Below, piece after piece: positions 1 through 14,689 of a stretch of DNA of 64,000 nucleotides (position 1 is the stretch's first letter; each line of letters starts with the position of its first letter). Under the pieces are notes generated by a model. The model worked only from the letters and a program-made list of their open reading frames with translations. It did not search any database and was not told the origin of the DNA. The translations under genes were made by a program, and so were the position numbers. This stretch comes from Engraulis encrasicolus (taxonomy: Eukaryota; Chordata; Actinopteri; Clupeiformes; Engraulidae). Where the stretch lies: positions 33,403,588 through 33,467,587 of the forward strand of contig NC_085872.1 in NCBI RefSeq assembly GCF_034702125.1, in the 5' to 3' direction.

Positions 1-1180
1 AGGTATGATCGGAGAAAACCCTGATTTCTGAAAAAAAATCACAATGGGGAGATTGGCCTTGCGCATTTCTGAAAAGCCAAGACCTTTGTCTTCGAGGATA
101 TACCATATTATTTTGTAATTCACTTCGTTTTTTTCTTTCAAGATTACAACCTGTTTTAGCCACTTTCTCAAGAATCAGTGATTTATTAGTTGGAAATCTA
201 ATGCATCTACTATCGAGTCTACTCGTGAAAAGTAGAGCGTTGACTTCGCAAAAGCATGAAAACATTTGGCTACTAACAGGGCCAGCCGGGAGCTCTCAAA
301 AGTGGAAGCTTCTACAAAATCCCTCAGGTACCACCCAAGGAGAGTGTCCACGGCAGGTGCAGTCGACCTGGTGTGTTCGGGAAGAAAACTGTGTCCGATC
401 AAGACTGAAAGGATCAGACAACTGCCTAATCGTAGTTGGAAGTCTGGTCGGGTCGTTCTGGTGTGCACCCTCCTTAAAAGAACTTCAAAGCAGAAGAAAA
501 CAAAAACACAAACAATGGCTGTTTGTAATGCTGATTGTTGTGGGGAAAAGGCTGAGCATGTTTCTTCCAATCACTGTTTAAGATCAGAAGTTAATAAGTT
601 GGGTCAAGAAAACAGCCTGCTTAACAGAATTAAGGTCTTTTACTTAATACATTAAAACAAAATAATGGGGAAAGAGGATTTCAGCATGTAATCCCTCAGG
701 ACCGGATGTTTTATGTTTTTTTGCCCTATTTTAATGAAGTCATGTGGTACCGTTAGAACATTTTTTCTTCTAATTAACACAAGCTGATGGGGGTATGTTA
801 GGACACAGTATTTCTGCTGGGAGCTCATGGCAAAAGGCATATAGCTCAGAAGATGATAGAAGCAAACGCATTGGCAAGATCTACATTCTCCTTGCTCTTT
901 TAAGCAGTCCAGTATTTTTTTTTGACACTTTTTATTGGCCAAAGCTTTGAAAGTAATGTCCTTGCAAACTGTTTGGCACTGATATTAGTGTTGGCCCTTC
1001 ATAGACGGAAAAGTTGCATTGCAGATTTGACACCCCTGTAACATATTTGATGACACAATGGTGGTGTAGATTAGAATGACACAAAATATGTAATTAAGTG
1101 TCCATAGCATTGATGTAGAAGAAAGTAATTGAACAATTAGATGACTTCACTTTACTGAGATGACCTTTCTGTGTCCTTCC
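1..1180. other. No gene seen; unannotated sequence
   Basis: I see no coding exon, RNA gene or clear repeat here. Open frames on both strands at 175-655 and 652-942 overlap each other, lack splice or codon-bias support and show no recognisable domain, so I treat them as chance. The segment is moderately AT-rich. Confidence 0.5.
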
Positions 1181-1380
<200 letters not shown>

Positions 1381-2416
1381 ACAAGAGCATGTATTTTGGC
1401 CCGGCTGTGCCTTATGGACAGTTTGAGTGTTAATGTGGGGCATCTGGAGTCCGGGGCCATCTGCTGGCTTCAAGCCTCAGCTCGGGGACCTGTCACTGAA
1501 TCCAAAATAAAGAGCAGCTTTCCTCACCTGGACTAGCGCTTTATGGCCGCGTTTATGGTGGCTGACCCAACTGCTGCACATTAATGTGTGCGTGTGTAAC
1601 TGCGCGCACGTTTCTGTGTAAAAATGGGGAGAGAGAGAGAGACCGTTTTGGATAAAGAGAGAGTGATCGCTGTGAGGAGAAAACATCTCGGCAGAGAGGC
1701 ATGATGAGCGCAGCTGGGACTTTGTGAGGTTGTTGGGGTGGAAGGACCAGCTTTATGGCCATCCAGAGCAGAGCAGAGCAGTGCGGCACAAGCCTGACTC
1801 CCCAAGCCGAGATGGGGTCAGCTCCAGGACACAGCCGCACTCGAGGCCTCCCAATAAGCCCACAGCAAGGGCCATTGCTTTGTCTCACTATCCCCCTCTA
1901 CTGCTGGGATGACCAAAATACAAAACCTTTTTTAAGGTTTTTTGTTTGTTTGTTTGCTTGTTTGTTTGTTTGTTTTTCGCTAAAGGAGAATAATCAGACA
2001 CAGTCCCCTCCCCTCCCGTCAGCCAATCTAATGAGCTTTAATGAATCATTCAGCAAATGTCAGTGGGTAGTGCTTGATATGCAGACCAAGTCAGCAGGGG
2101 CCACTGCTAATTTGGAGCTAGCACGAGTGTTCTCAGGATCCGAAGTACCCAACCTCACACCCCACACACCCCCCACCCCAGACCTCCCTGACGACACTGG
2201 GCCTCTTGAAAAAACACTTGTCTGTATGGCTTGCACCGCACCCGCCCGCAGCGTGTATGTGGGGAGTCCCATCAGCCACCTACATTGGCCCATGTGACAA
2301 GACCATGGCAAACAGCGCAGGGTACATCCAAGAATGACAATTACGATGGGCCCTTGACGGTTGATGCTGAATGGCTAATGCTGCATGAATTCTTAATGCA
2401 GAGATTTGCATAGGGA
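1381..2416. other. No gene seen; contains a (TTTG)n tract
   Basis: Mostly unique-looking sequence with a short GA run near 1627-1643 and a (TTTG)n tract at about 1938-1975. The frame at 1755-2297 has no recognisable domain and runs through the TTTG tract, so I do not call it a gene. Confidence 0.5.
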
Positions 2417-2502
2417 TGTGTGTGCGCGTGCGTGCGTGCGTGTGTGCGCGTGCGTGCGTGTGTGCGCGTGCGTGCGTGCGTGTGCATGAGCGCGTGTGTG
2501 AG
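2417..2502. repeat. (GT/GCGT)n microsatellite
   Basis: Mixed TG and CGTG repeats with alternating purine-pyrimidine composition. Interruptions suggest an older, partly degenerate array. Confidence 0.95.
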
Positions 2503-3681
<1,179 letters not shown>

Positions 3682-3786
3682 GGAGCCCTGAATGAAGGAG
3701 GAAGTGGGGAGGAAGAAAACATTTCCTTGATTTTCTATATTTGCATGAGTGTTCCTGTTAGACTGAAAGTGCCAGTTATGCATTTA

Positions 3787-3866
3787 TCTCCCTCTCTCCC
3801 TCCCTCCATCCCTCCTCTCTCCCTCCCTATTTCTTTCCCTCTCTCTTTCTCTGTCTCTCTCTCATT
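3787..3866. repeat. Pyrimidine-rich CT/CCT tract
   Basis: Imperfect CTCC and CTCT repeats on the plus strand, about 80 bp, without strict periodicity. Confidence 0.85.
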
Positions 3867-4620
3867 TCAACTGTAAGGCAATCTATTTGAATGTTTTTTT
3901 TCTGTTCTGTCTCTGAATTATTGATCATTGTACTGGCATCTACTAGTAATATCAAAGATTCTTTTACTTCTAATGGACCGTCTCTGGTAATATAGGGTCA
4001 AATTCCTGTACTTCTCAAATAGCTAAACTATGTGAAGGACTCAACCCAAGACTTAACCTAACTAACCCCTGTGGCATCAGAAAAAATATGTCTTGTGCTC
4101 AGGTGCAGGATGCAAACAAATTGGAATTAGAAAAGGAGCGACGTATGTTGACAATCTTGCTGCAGTGCACTATAGTTGTCTTCAACTATTTGCAGCTTAT
4201 CACAGGATTTGAGACCTTTGCCTTCCTTGGAGTTTAAACTCTCAAAACATTGAAGAATATGTATTATACTTTACTTTGTTTAAGTACTTTTAGCTCTTAC
4301 TTTGATAAGACGTCATCACACCACGGTTGTTTCCTGATAACTTTAATTATATGAAATACCTCTTATCGAGTGGTCATGGAAGTAATCCGCAGCAAAAGAT
4401 CATGTATATGTTCCTTTGCGCATGTGAGAAGGGCACAACTCCTTTAATGGTGTTGACTTAAATAGACATGCCACATATGCCATGTCTTTTCTTGGGTGGA
4501 TTGGATTTTAAAAGTAATATACAGAATTGACATGTATTAAGAAAGAAGTGAAACTGTGGCTGTTTGTGTGGGTGTTTGGGTGATTGATTGTGTACCGGTA
4601 CATCCCCAAGGCAAATTTTA
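3867..4620. other. No gene seen
   Basis: AT-rich sequence with no recognised exon, RNA or transposon terminus. The part just before 4621 may belong to the LINE fragment that follows, but no protein similarity is visible upstream of about 4640. Confidence 0.4.
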
Positions 4621-4940
4621 TCCTTACAGGCACATCTCACGCAGGCCACAACCTGTTTGAACTGCTGCCATCTGGCAGTAGATACAGATCTATGAGAACC
4701 AGGACAAATAGTTTTTATCCAGCGGCCATCACTGCACTTAATTCTGCTACCAAAGGATAGTTTTTTTATATCTACTTTTAAAAATGTGTATTTTTAACTA
4801 TGTTTAGCTTTTCTTTTTTTGTTGCCTCAATCAACAAGGAATGCTCAATTTCATTGTACGCGTTACAATGAGAAATAAAAGCTATTCTATTCTATTCTAT
4901 TCTATTCTATTCTATTCTATTCTACTCTATTCTATTCTAT
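4621..4940 (+). mobile_element. LINE 3' end (Rex/L2-like) with (TATTC)n tail
   Basis: Codons 4647-4760 read HNLFELLPSGSRYRSMRT and continue to the motif FYPAAITALN before a stop. This is the conserved C-terminal end of fish non-LTR reverse transcriptase proteins of the Rex1/L2 type. About 120 bp of AT-rich 3' UTR follows, then AATAAA and the pentanucleotide tail starting at 4883. The copy is heavily 5'-truncated: only the last 37 codons are recognisable. Strand and 3' end are clear. The exact clade is inference from the C-terminal motif and tail type. Confidence 0.8.
4883..4940. repeat. (TATTC)n pentanucleotide tail
   Basis: About 11 copies of TATTC with one variant unit, attached to the LINE 3' end. 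A similar array occurs at 41271-41313. Confidence 0.95.
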
Positions 4941-5141
4941 ATGTTATGCTACAGACACACATATTGTTGTGTAGCTGATAAATGCATACTGCTATCTGTA
5001 ATTGCATACCCAGCATACAGACAATGCAAGTCCATACAGTATGTCAATGTCTTGACAAGGGCACAATACCTATGCAAGAATATACAAATATAAAGGCGTT
5101 TGTTTTTCTCCACACTCAACAACTCTCAAGGTTGTGGGATA

Positions 5142-5454
5142 TACAGTCAATCCGGAAAGTATTCACAGCGCTTCACTTTTTCCGCATTTTATTACGTTGC
5201 AGCCTTATAACAAATTGTATTAAATTAATCTCTGTCCTCAAAATGTAACATAAATACCTCATTATGACCATGTGAAAAAAAAGAGTTCTTGAGAGTTTTT
5301 GAAAATGTATTAAAATTAAAAAACAAAGAAATCATATTTATATAATGTATTACATAAATTACATATTTACATATTCCCAGCCTTTGCTTAATACTTTGTA
5401 GAACCACCTGTGGCAGCAACTGAAGTGCTGTGCATACTTTCCGGATTGACTGTA
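5142..5454. mobile_element. Tc1/mariner-type MITE with TA duplication
   Basis: The two ends carry the inverted repeat TACAGTCAATCCGGAAAGTA, followed on both sides by a related CACAGC.CTTCA stretch, and the element is bounded by TA dinucleotides (5142-5143 and 5453-5454). The ends match a Tc1-like family common in fish and amphibians. The interior is only about 310 bp with no transposase frame, so this is an internally deleted, non-autonomous copy. Confidence 0.9.
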
Positions 5455-6386
5455 TGGTAGTGTTGAGCATACACTCAACTGTGTAGTCATGGTCTGCCTC
5501 TTGTGTTTACTGATGAAACGCTCCTGTGTGCATGGTTTGTGAGGGATCAGCCCCACATTACCCCAGTGCCAACCTCAGTTCACCCCTGAAGCTTAGAGAC
5601 CTCCGCCTCACACATGAATGAGCTTACCATAGACATGACATTCCAAAGCCAGAGCCATCTCCCTGTGTTTCTTATTTCTCCAACCCCTACCCAGCTGTTG
5701 TCACATTTATTACATCTTTGCAAATATTTTTGGTTCTAGTTGGATGTGCCTCGGGCTTGGGGAGTTCATATAAAGTGAATTGAACTGTGAAGTCAAGCAT
5801 TAAATAAAAGCGCACTTTAGGTAGAGGGCTTCTTGGGACCATGTCCAGGGAAGTTATTTGTGATTGTGAAGGACTCGGAGCATTAAAAATGAATCTGCGA
5901 GACAAATGAGTGCTTTAATTATGGCCTGCAACGAGAGATGGCAAAGAGAGCGAGGAAGGGATTGCATGAGTGAGAAACGTTTCAGAAGAGGGAGAGAGAA
6001 AGAAACAAAATGAACAAACAAACAGGGCAATGAATGCTGATGAACTGGGCATTAATCATATTGATGAAAAAAACGCTCCTTTTCCGCACCAAGCATAAAG
6101 CCCCCGTGGCTAGAATTTAGTTTTTTTTATGGGGGCGATTTCTAGCTTCCCTTTGGATTTCTCAGCCCAGCGAAGCGACATGTTTGGTGCCCGTGTCTTT
6201 GCATTTTCAATTTCAGCAGAACAGAATGCGACCTTTTGGTAAGTCTGTTCATGAATGTAGCGCAGTTCTCTTCACGTATCCACCAACAGATTGCTACTTT
6301 GACATAATCTAAGTCCACGTAAGGCAGAGCCTTGAATGGCAGTGCTCTCAACTTTATTATGTTTCTCTCCTCTTAGACAGCATGTT
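5455..6386. other. No gene seen
   Basis: No supported exon or repeat terminus. The minus-strand frames at 5687-5905 and 6142-6351 lack any recognised motif. Confidence 0.4.
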
Positions 6387-6748
6387 TTTAAAGGTGCACT
6401 GTGTAGGACGGTGGCCAGAGTAGGCATTGCAACTATGATGCTTATTGAAACTGCCTATTCTCAAAGTTGATCCTTTTCATGAATATTTACTAAATAGTAA
6501 ACTAATATTTACTAGTATGGCCAACATACAGCAAGTTTTGAAGCTAAAAATGTCTATTTCTGGAAATCCAAAATGGCGGACATGGTGAAGATCCATCTTT
6601 TCATGTATTAAATGTGGAATTTTCCCAGTCATAATGAATAGTTCGAATTTGATGTCTGTGTGAAGTATTCATCAAAACGGTAACATTCGTGAATGGGCAC
6701 AAATTCTGGAAATAGACTACTAAAAATATTACACCGCACACCTTTTAA
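6387..6748. mobile_element. MITE, AAGGTGCACTGTGTA family, copy 1
   Basis: The left end reads AAGGTGCACTGTGTAGGA. The right end, ATTACACCGCACACCTTTTA, is its degenerate inverse complement. The internal sequence (a GTGGCCAGAGTAGG block, an AAAATGTCTATTTCTGG block, and AAAATGGCGGAC) is shared in the same order with the copy at 46497-46805. No open frame is present. Copy 2 is shorter by about 50 bp. Superfamily is uncertain. Confidence 0.85.
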
Positions 6749-8592
<1,844 letters not shown>

Positions 8593-8874
8593 AGGCACTC
8601 ACTCTTGCACATGCACACATTCAGAAGAAAGATAAAAAGAACTTAACTATTTTCAGCTCTTTTTAGGCTGGACAAAATGGTGCTGGTTTTTTTCTCATAC
8701 CAGTTCCACACAATGCTTACAAGGGAGCGGCCTGCATTCAGACTACATTCATACTCATTTTACCATGTTTGACCTGGCTGTACCAGCTGGCATCTACGGT
8801 GTCATTGGTTTGCCTTGAAAAACAAAGAATGCTTTTGTTCACATCGCAAATTAACTTTCCAAATCTCAAGAACA

Positions 8875-9233
8875 CTTAAGCCAGGCTCAAACTACACGAC
8901 TAGCGATTGTGTGTCCGATTTTGGCGTCGGGGTGCACCGCACTCTAGAAGAGAATCGCAACTGTCAATCTTGTTGCTGCTCGCAGCCACCGAGACAATGC
9001 CCGGCGTTCTATTTCCAGTCGCAAATATCAAACACTGTTTGATTTCTACAATTTGCGATCGGAGACTGTTTGAGCTGCCAAAGTTCTATCTTAGAACGTC
9101 GCTCACGACGAGGAAATCTTTCCCGACAATCGCTTGCGATGGTCCTGGGGGGGTAACGTTCCAGTGATTGTCGTAAGGGGGGTTTTCAGCCGAGAATCGG
9201 CACGATAGTCGTGTAGTTTGAGCCAGACTTTAG
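8875..9233. mobile_element. TIR MITE, GGCTCAAACTACACGAC ends
   Basis: The left end (8875-8900) and right end (9207-9233) form an approximately 26-bp inverted repeat sharing GGCTCAAACTACACGACTA. The interior is GC-rich with repeated GCGATTG and CGAT words and no coding potential. The target duplication is not clear because the CTTAAG and CTTTAG edges can be read as part of either the repeat or the duplication. Probably a non-autonomous hAT or PIF-type element. Confidence 0.8.
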
Positions 9234-9239
9234 ATTTTC

Positions 9240-9315
9240 GGCGTGAACGGTTGGCGATGATGTGCAATGCACACCTTCACGGTTCTCTTTCAGCCTGAAC
9301 AGTGTTATGATGAGG
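9240..9315. repeat. Possible end fragment of the repeat seen at 27415-27725
   Basis: The block CACGGTTCTCTTTCAGCCTGA followed by AACAGTGTT resembles CACGGTTCTCAGTCGGCCTAA with AACAGTGTC at 27690-27727 and a weaker match at 33708-33735. Short degenerate terminal relics of one family are the simplest explanation. Low confidence because the matches are brief. Confidence 0.3.
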
Positions 9316-9394
9316 CCAATAAACGATGGAGACTGATGGCAAATCAGACATGACCCTTCCACTGGTCAGTGTACCACAGTGGCTGAAAACACTG

Positions 9395-9570
9395 AAATAC
9401 TGACAAAATTGCTATCAAAATTGCATATTTTTTATTTTATTTATGTATTATAACTATTTATATGTATTATCAAGTACAATGTAAACCAAACCAACAACAG
9501 GGTTATCTAAAAATATAGAAGTGCAGGTCTTCAGAAATGGAGTTAGGGGGTTTTGCATCTGAACTCTTCA
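9395..9570. mobile_element. Partial copy of the MITE at 58029-58269
   Basis: The sequence from about 9425 to 9570 matches the right two-thirds of the element at 58029-58269. Shared words include ATTTATATGTATTATCAAGT and GTTAGGGGGTTTTGCA, ending at CTGAACTCTTCA. The left inverted end is missing, so the copy is truncated. Confidence 0.75.
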
Positions 9571-10004
9571 TATCATCAGTACTCCCTAGTACTCTCTATA
9601 TGGGATAATGACAGCAATTGTAATAGCGATGATTTTATGTGGATATTTGACTCCAGTATAATGATGTAAGTCAGTCTTCCTGCTGCCAGTGCAGTCGTGT
9701 GTGTGAGACTGATTTCTCCATAAGGACTTAGCAGGTGTGTGTGGGTGTTTGGTGGTGTGTATATCCGTGTATGTGCCAGAGTGGGAGAAGGCGCAAGCGT
9801 GCTATTACCAAGGACATCTGTGTGAAGAGGTGACAGAATGGTTTGGGAGTGTGCAGCTATCTCAATCTGCCCAAAAGCCAAGTCAGCATATATGTGGGTT
9901 GTTTATTTGTGCACACGCTAATGGTTATATACACACACCAATGTGGAAATGAGGGTGAGTGTAGTATAGTGGCGGCCAGACTTCCTAGTGTGTGTGGGAC
10001 TGGT
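9571..10004. other. No gene seen
   Basis: GT-rich sequence without a perfect array. The overlapping frames on both strands show no domain. Confidence 0.4.
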
Positions 10005-10550
10005 AGGCCACCACAGACGGAATATGCTTCAGCTGTTATCGGACATTATTATATGGTGTGACGTCATCGGTCGAATGCTCCATTCATTTCAACGGGGCTC
10101 CCCAACGTTCGCACGTCTGTTATTTTTCGATAACGGACGGGTTGGTCTATAACAGACCGCTGTCAATGGCAACAAGACTTTTCACTGCTAAAGCGACTTT
10201 TCAACAAGACTCTAATCAGCTGCTGTGATAGACAACACCTGTTGTCCTGGCTACCTAGCTGTTGCCTAGCGGTGTTCCACAACGGCACTGTTTTGTTTTG
10301 CGCAGCAACAATCTTAACATTAGTTCTAAATAGGCCTAAAGAAATGTCCCCGCCATGTGTGAATCATTTAAGTATATCCATATAATAAGCGGGTTAACTT
10401 TCGGCGAGTCGGTCGCTTTGTGGAATAGCAGCACTTCAGAGAGAACAAGACCCCTCCGCTCCGCGTCGGGGTCTAAAGATTCTCTCTGTCGTGCTGCTAT
10501 TCCACGGTACCGACCTTCTCGCCGAACGTTAACCCTTACTTAACTCCAGA
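10005..10550. mobile_element. Dispersed non-autonomous repeat with terminal hairpin
   Basis: The sequence from TATATGGTGTGACGTCATCG through the CAACGGGGCTCCCC and TAACAGACCGCTGTCAATGG blocks looks like a repeat I associate with teleost genomes. It ends in a 145-bp imperfect palindrome (listed separately). No coding frame. Outer boundaries are approximate because no target duplication is visible. The family assignment is from memory and needs a repeat library. Confidence 0.55.
10391..10535. repeat. 145-bp imperfect palindrome (hairpin)
   Basis: The left arm begins GGGTTAACTTTCGGCGAG and the right arm ends CTCGCCGAACGTTAACCC. The arms also share GTGGAATAGCAGCAC and AGAGAGAA and meet at a GC-rich loop near 10458-10470. 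Arms of about 65 nt would fold into a long hairpin. Confidence 0.92.
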
Positions 10551-10658
10551 GCAACAGGACATTTTCATCCCCTGCTTATTTGGAGTCGGCCATTATTGAA
10601 GGCAGCCAAAATGCCCTCATACACAAGCTCTTTTCATGTCCTACTCACATAAACGCAT

Positions 10659-10659
<1 letters not shown>

Positions 10660-10700
<41 letters not shown>

Positions 10701-10812
10701 ACTCACACACTCACACACTCACTCACTCACTCACTCACTCACTCACTCACTCACGCACGCACGCACGCATGCACGCACGCAGGCACGCACGCACGCACGC
10801 ACACACACACAC
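10660..10812. repeat. (CA)n-(CTCA)n-(CGCA)n compound microsatellite
   Basis: CA units pass into CACACT and CTCA tetramers, then GCAC/CGCA tetramers, then CA again. Confidence 0.97.
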
Positions 10813-11030
10813 TTTTTTGTATTCCCTGTATTCAACTATGTGCATTTCTGGAATTTAAATGCCTATTCCTTCCAATCAAACTACAGGGTAAGGAATTTAA
10901 TGCCAGAGTTACATGATTTTGTCATACTTAAATAATTAAGACGATAATGACTTCACGTTAGCTGTTTGTCATGCACGTCATACTCCACTGCTTAAACACC
11001 GGTTCTTCCAGATGTTGCCATCAACAAGCA

Positions 11031-11141
<111 letters not shown>

Positions 11142-11425
11142 GAACATACAGTATGTACTCACACCTTTGCCCAGATGTGCCCTCTCGCTTAACAAGGACC
11201 TATGCAGTTCAGAGCCATCGAGCAGCCAGGGCAGGTTGAGTTTCATCTCCTCAGTTTGGTGATTCTGCACTTTTGTTACTGTATTTATTTTGTACTTATT
11301 TGCACAAACATGAATAGGTGTGAGAGTACAGATTTAGAGTTTAGCCATCAAGCCACTGTCAGCTGTGCCTTGCTTCCCTTTAATGCCTATCAAAACAGCA
11401 GGAACTGTGGATGATGAGGGGTGGG

Positions 11426-11590
<165 letters not shown>

Positions 11591-11751
11591 TGACTTTTAA
11601 CCACCCATTTATTGTATCATTTTCCGCAGGTCAGATTACACGTTTAAGCCATATAATTACACACCATATGTGGAGGGAGAAAAAAAAAACCTCTCCTACA
11701 CCTCAAACACACACATTCTTTGTGAACAGAAACAACACAGCCCCAAGCTAA

Positions 11752-12520
11752 CTATCCCCAACTGAACAGCAGCCTCTGGTTTCCCCCCACTGTCCAAAGT
11801 CCCTTATCCATACACCATTTCCTCGCAAACAGCTCTAGGTCCTTTATCAACTGAAAATAAGCAAATTCAGCTGAGATTCTAACCTCAACTAAAGTCTTAA
11901 ACATATCACTTATTTCCACTACCCTCCCTTCTTGCTCCAGCTTACAGCATTTCCATACAGCCATCTTGGCCTGGCCTATGAGGAAATTTAAACAGGTGCA
12001 TACATATTTGTTTCTGTTGGCGTACCTAACTCCAAAAATGAACATTTCCTTAGAAAAAATTACACCAAATGTATCACACACCCTTATGAGCAGGTCAAAC
12101 ATCAGTTTCAATTTGTCACATTCTGAGAAAACATGGTACACAGTTTCCGGCACATTACACGATGTACAGAGATTGGAGTCCTCACCCCCCACCCTTGCAA
12201 CAAAAACCTTCGTAGGTATGGCACAATGCAATATACGCCATTGAAGATCGCCCGACCGTTTTGGGATGGGAGACTTGTAAAGCATCCTCCAGGATGGCGA
12301 TATTGATTGGCTAGTACCAAAGAACGCCCTCCACTTTGTATCAGGCCGCCCGTTCAATTGCGACTGATAAGCAACCTTCACACACATGTGATAGAGCACC
12401 TTTTTCCCCACGGTGCAAAAACCCAGTGTACCCAGTCCATGTCAGTAAAGCATTTTCTTGGACCGCTTCCTCAGTTACATTCGGTGATATTTTAAAATCA
12501 GGAAACCCCACAGTCTCTGA
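11752..12520 (-). pseudogene. Tx1-type LINE ORF2 C-terminal fragment
   Basis: The minus strand from 12411 to 11752 encodes 219 residues without a stop. It holds a C-x2-C-x7-H-x4-C cluster (CTSCNVPETVYHVFSEC), preceded by DLQWRILHCAIPTK, the zinc-binding region downstream of the reverse transcriptase domain in Tx1/L1 LINE proteins. The later stretch FLIGQAKMAVWKCC is typical of the Tx1 side of this group. Upstream, the same protein continues in another frame (ISPNVTEEAVQENALLTWTG, about 12505-12420), so at least one frameshift lies near 12411. Similarity stops at about 12520, next to a (GA)n tract, so the copy is 5'-truncated with no reverse transcriptase core. Confidence 0.85.
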
Positions 12521-12521
12521 A

Positions 12522-12528
<7 letters not shown>

Positions 12529-12594
<66 letters not shown>
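12529..12594. repeat. (GA)n microsatellite
   Basis: About 33 GA units directly beyond the 5' end of the LINE fragment. Confidence 0.96.
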
Positions 12595-12598
<4 letters not shown>

Positions 12599-13032
12599 AC
12601 AGCAAAACTTCAGTGTCACCACAGCAAAGTTTATAATGTAGCACATTGTGAGCTTTCATATAGCTTCAGTTACATGCCAGAGCGCTCTTCTGTAGTATTG
12701 GAAAGGCTGCCATTTTAGACGTCGCATTTGGGCTCAGGTCTTTTCATTATCTTCAGAGTGGCCTCTGTGCTGACTGTCATGGCCATTGTGATCAACTTGG
12801 AGTGTAATCGTTCATTGTTGAGCAGCTGTCCTTTACAGAGAAGAATCCCTCCCTCCCCTTTTCCAGCCAGGTCCAGGAGCCTCTGAATATCTCATCGACT
12901 TCACTTATTGTCCTGGTAATAGCTCAGTTTGGACGAGTGAGGCCATTACTGATGACGGCTTAATCATTTTGTTGTGAGCTAGCTGATGACTCTTGCCATG
13001 TGTTTCTCCGCTGTCTGGACGGACATGACAAT
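12595..13032. other. No gene seen; possible conserved noncoding sequence
   Basis: No exon or repeat end recognised. The stretch 12770-13010 is unique-looking and rich in ordered TAAT, ATTGTT and CTAAT-like words, the texture of a developmental enhancer, but only cross-species alignment could show this. Confidence 0.3.
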
Positions 13033-13040
13033 CTAGCCAC

Positions 13041-13321
13041 CAGAGGCGGACTTTCCATTAGGCAAACCTAGGCAATTGCCCAGGACCCGGCCAAATCTAT
13101 CCTCCATAGGGGCCCCAACTGTCACACCAGTCGCGGTAAACACACAAGAAAGTAGGCTTTATCCTAATTTGTCACTTGCAGTATGTAAAGTAATCGAAAA
13201 TATATAGGAGACAAAACTCCGTAATAGCACCAAACACAAAATGTTGTCTTAATATAATGACTTTTGAGGGCCGCATGCTTATATCTCGCCTAGGGCCCCA
13301 AAATGGTTAGATCCGCCCCTG
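13041..13321. mobile_element. hAT-type MITE with 8-bp target duplication
   Basis: The left end CAGAGGCGGA and right end TCCGCCCCTG are inverted hAT-style termini. They are flanked by CTAGCCAC (13033-13040) and CCAGCCAC (13322-13329), an 8-bp target duplication with one mismatch. The interior carries the GGGGCCCC and CCTAGGC words usual in this family and no open frame. Confidence 0.9.
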
Positions 13322-13329
13322 CCAGCCAC

Positions 13330-14689
13330 AATGAAGGCTCTATGTGGCCATGAGGTTTCAAAGGCTGTCATGGGGCTCTGATCAGAACCGATCACACAAA
13401 CGATTAACTGTGCCATCTTTGTGTCCTGAATGTATAGCAGATGATCAGAGAGGAAGGACAATAGACTAACAAAGAGGCAAGAAATTGGGAGTGGGGATTG
13501 TGGTAGAGATTTGATGGAATGTGGGACAGGAAGCCAAAGAATAATTTCTCCATTGACCTCCTTGAATAAGGAATATCAAAATAGTTTTGTGTTTTTTTCC
13601 GTACCATGCAAAGGGAATTACTAGTCAAATTTTTGTATCTTTTTTGCCTTGTACATAGCAAATGTTCTTTGGGTTTTGTTTTTAGCGTGTGTGCGGGCGT
13701 GCGTGTGTGTGTGCGTGTTTTGGAATGTATGGGAGTCGTAAGAGGCCTTCTCTTCATTCTCCAAGTGCTCGTAGTGATCATTAAAAATAGAGGCAAAATT
13801 AATGGGTTCCTCCTGATCTTGTCCTGAGGGGCTGATATATAATTAATATGCCTACCTTTTCTCGCAATTTTTTTGTCTGCCTTTGTCCCCTTGACTACTC
13901 CAAAAACTCTGTCTTTCCGCTCCCTTATCCCCTATTCCTTTCTTGTTCAGCATATCACATCCTTATTTTTTACCACTTCAGTCTCTTCATCCGAGTGTTG
14001 GCCTTCCATATTCCGTGCCTCGCACAGTTTCTCTCACCTTCTCTCCACTCCTCCTCCCTCCTTCCCATCTTTCTTCCCTCCATCCATCCTTTCCTCACTG
14101 CTTTGTTGACTTTTCATTTATCTCCATCTCAGAAAGAGTCTTTTGACCTTTAAGACGGAAGTCTGAAAAACATTGAATAAAACAATGAACAGAATCATTT
14201 GTAAAGGTTACAACACGAAATCCATTAGGCAACGCCACGTCCCTGGAACTATTTGTCTACGCTTGGAACACGAACAAGAGATTCAGGGATGGAAGGATGG
14301 GAGAAATCGCAAGGGAAGCAAGTTCTGGGAAATAACATTGCTTTGCGATTCAAATCCTGCAGTCATTTATGAGACCTTTTCAGGTTAGTTTAGTTAATGC
14401 AGTCTGACTGAACATGGAAAGAGACACAGGCTTTGGGTCCTTGTTGGGAGCAGGGGCACAGAGGGAATGGGAATCTTAGTTTGTTTAGACAAGCACATGG
14501 ATGTGGGCACTGGAGTTGTGCCCAAGCAATCTTTGAGTTGACACAGCAGGCAGCACTAAAGCACTTTCTGAACACACTCAGAGCCTCCAAGGGTAGGATT
14601 TGTGTGAGGTAGAGAAGGGCAAACCTGGAGCAAGACAAGACATTAGTATGCTAGCTAGCTTTACTTTCTTATTATAAGCGTAATAATTA
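13330..14689. other. No gene seen; pyrimidine-rich stretch 13895-14100
   Basis: The plus strand from about 13895 to 14100 is imperfect C/T-rich sequence, which produces Ser/Pro/Leu/Phe-rich open frames that I discount. No splice-consistent exon was recognised in the rest. Confidence 0.4.

Noticed and set aside
201..655. Overlapping frames of about 130 codons on both strands
   Set aside because: Opposed frames over the same bases, no domain, no splice or start context. Chance in moderately AT-rich DNA.
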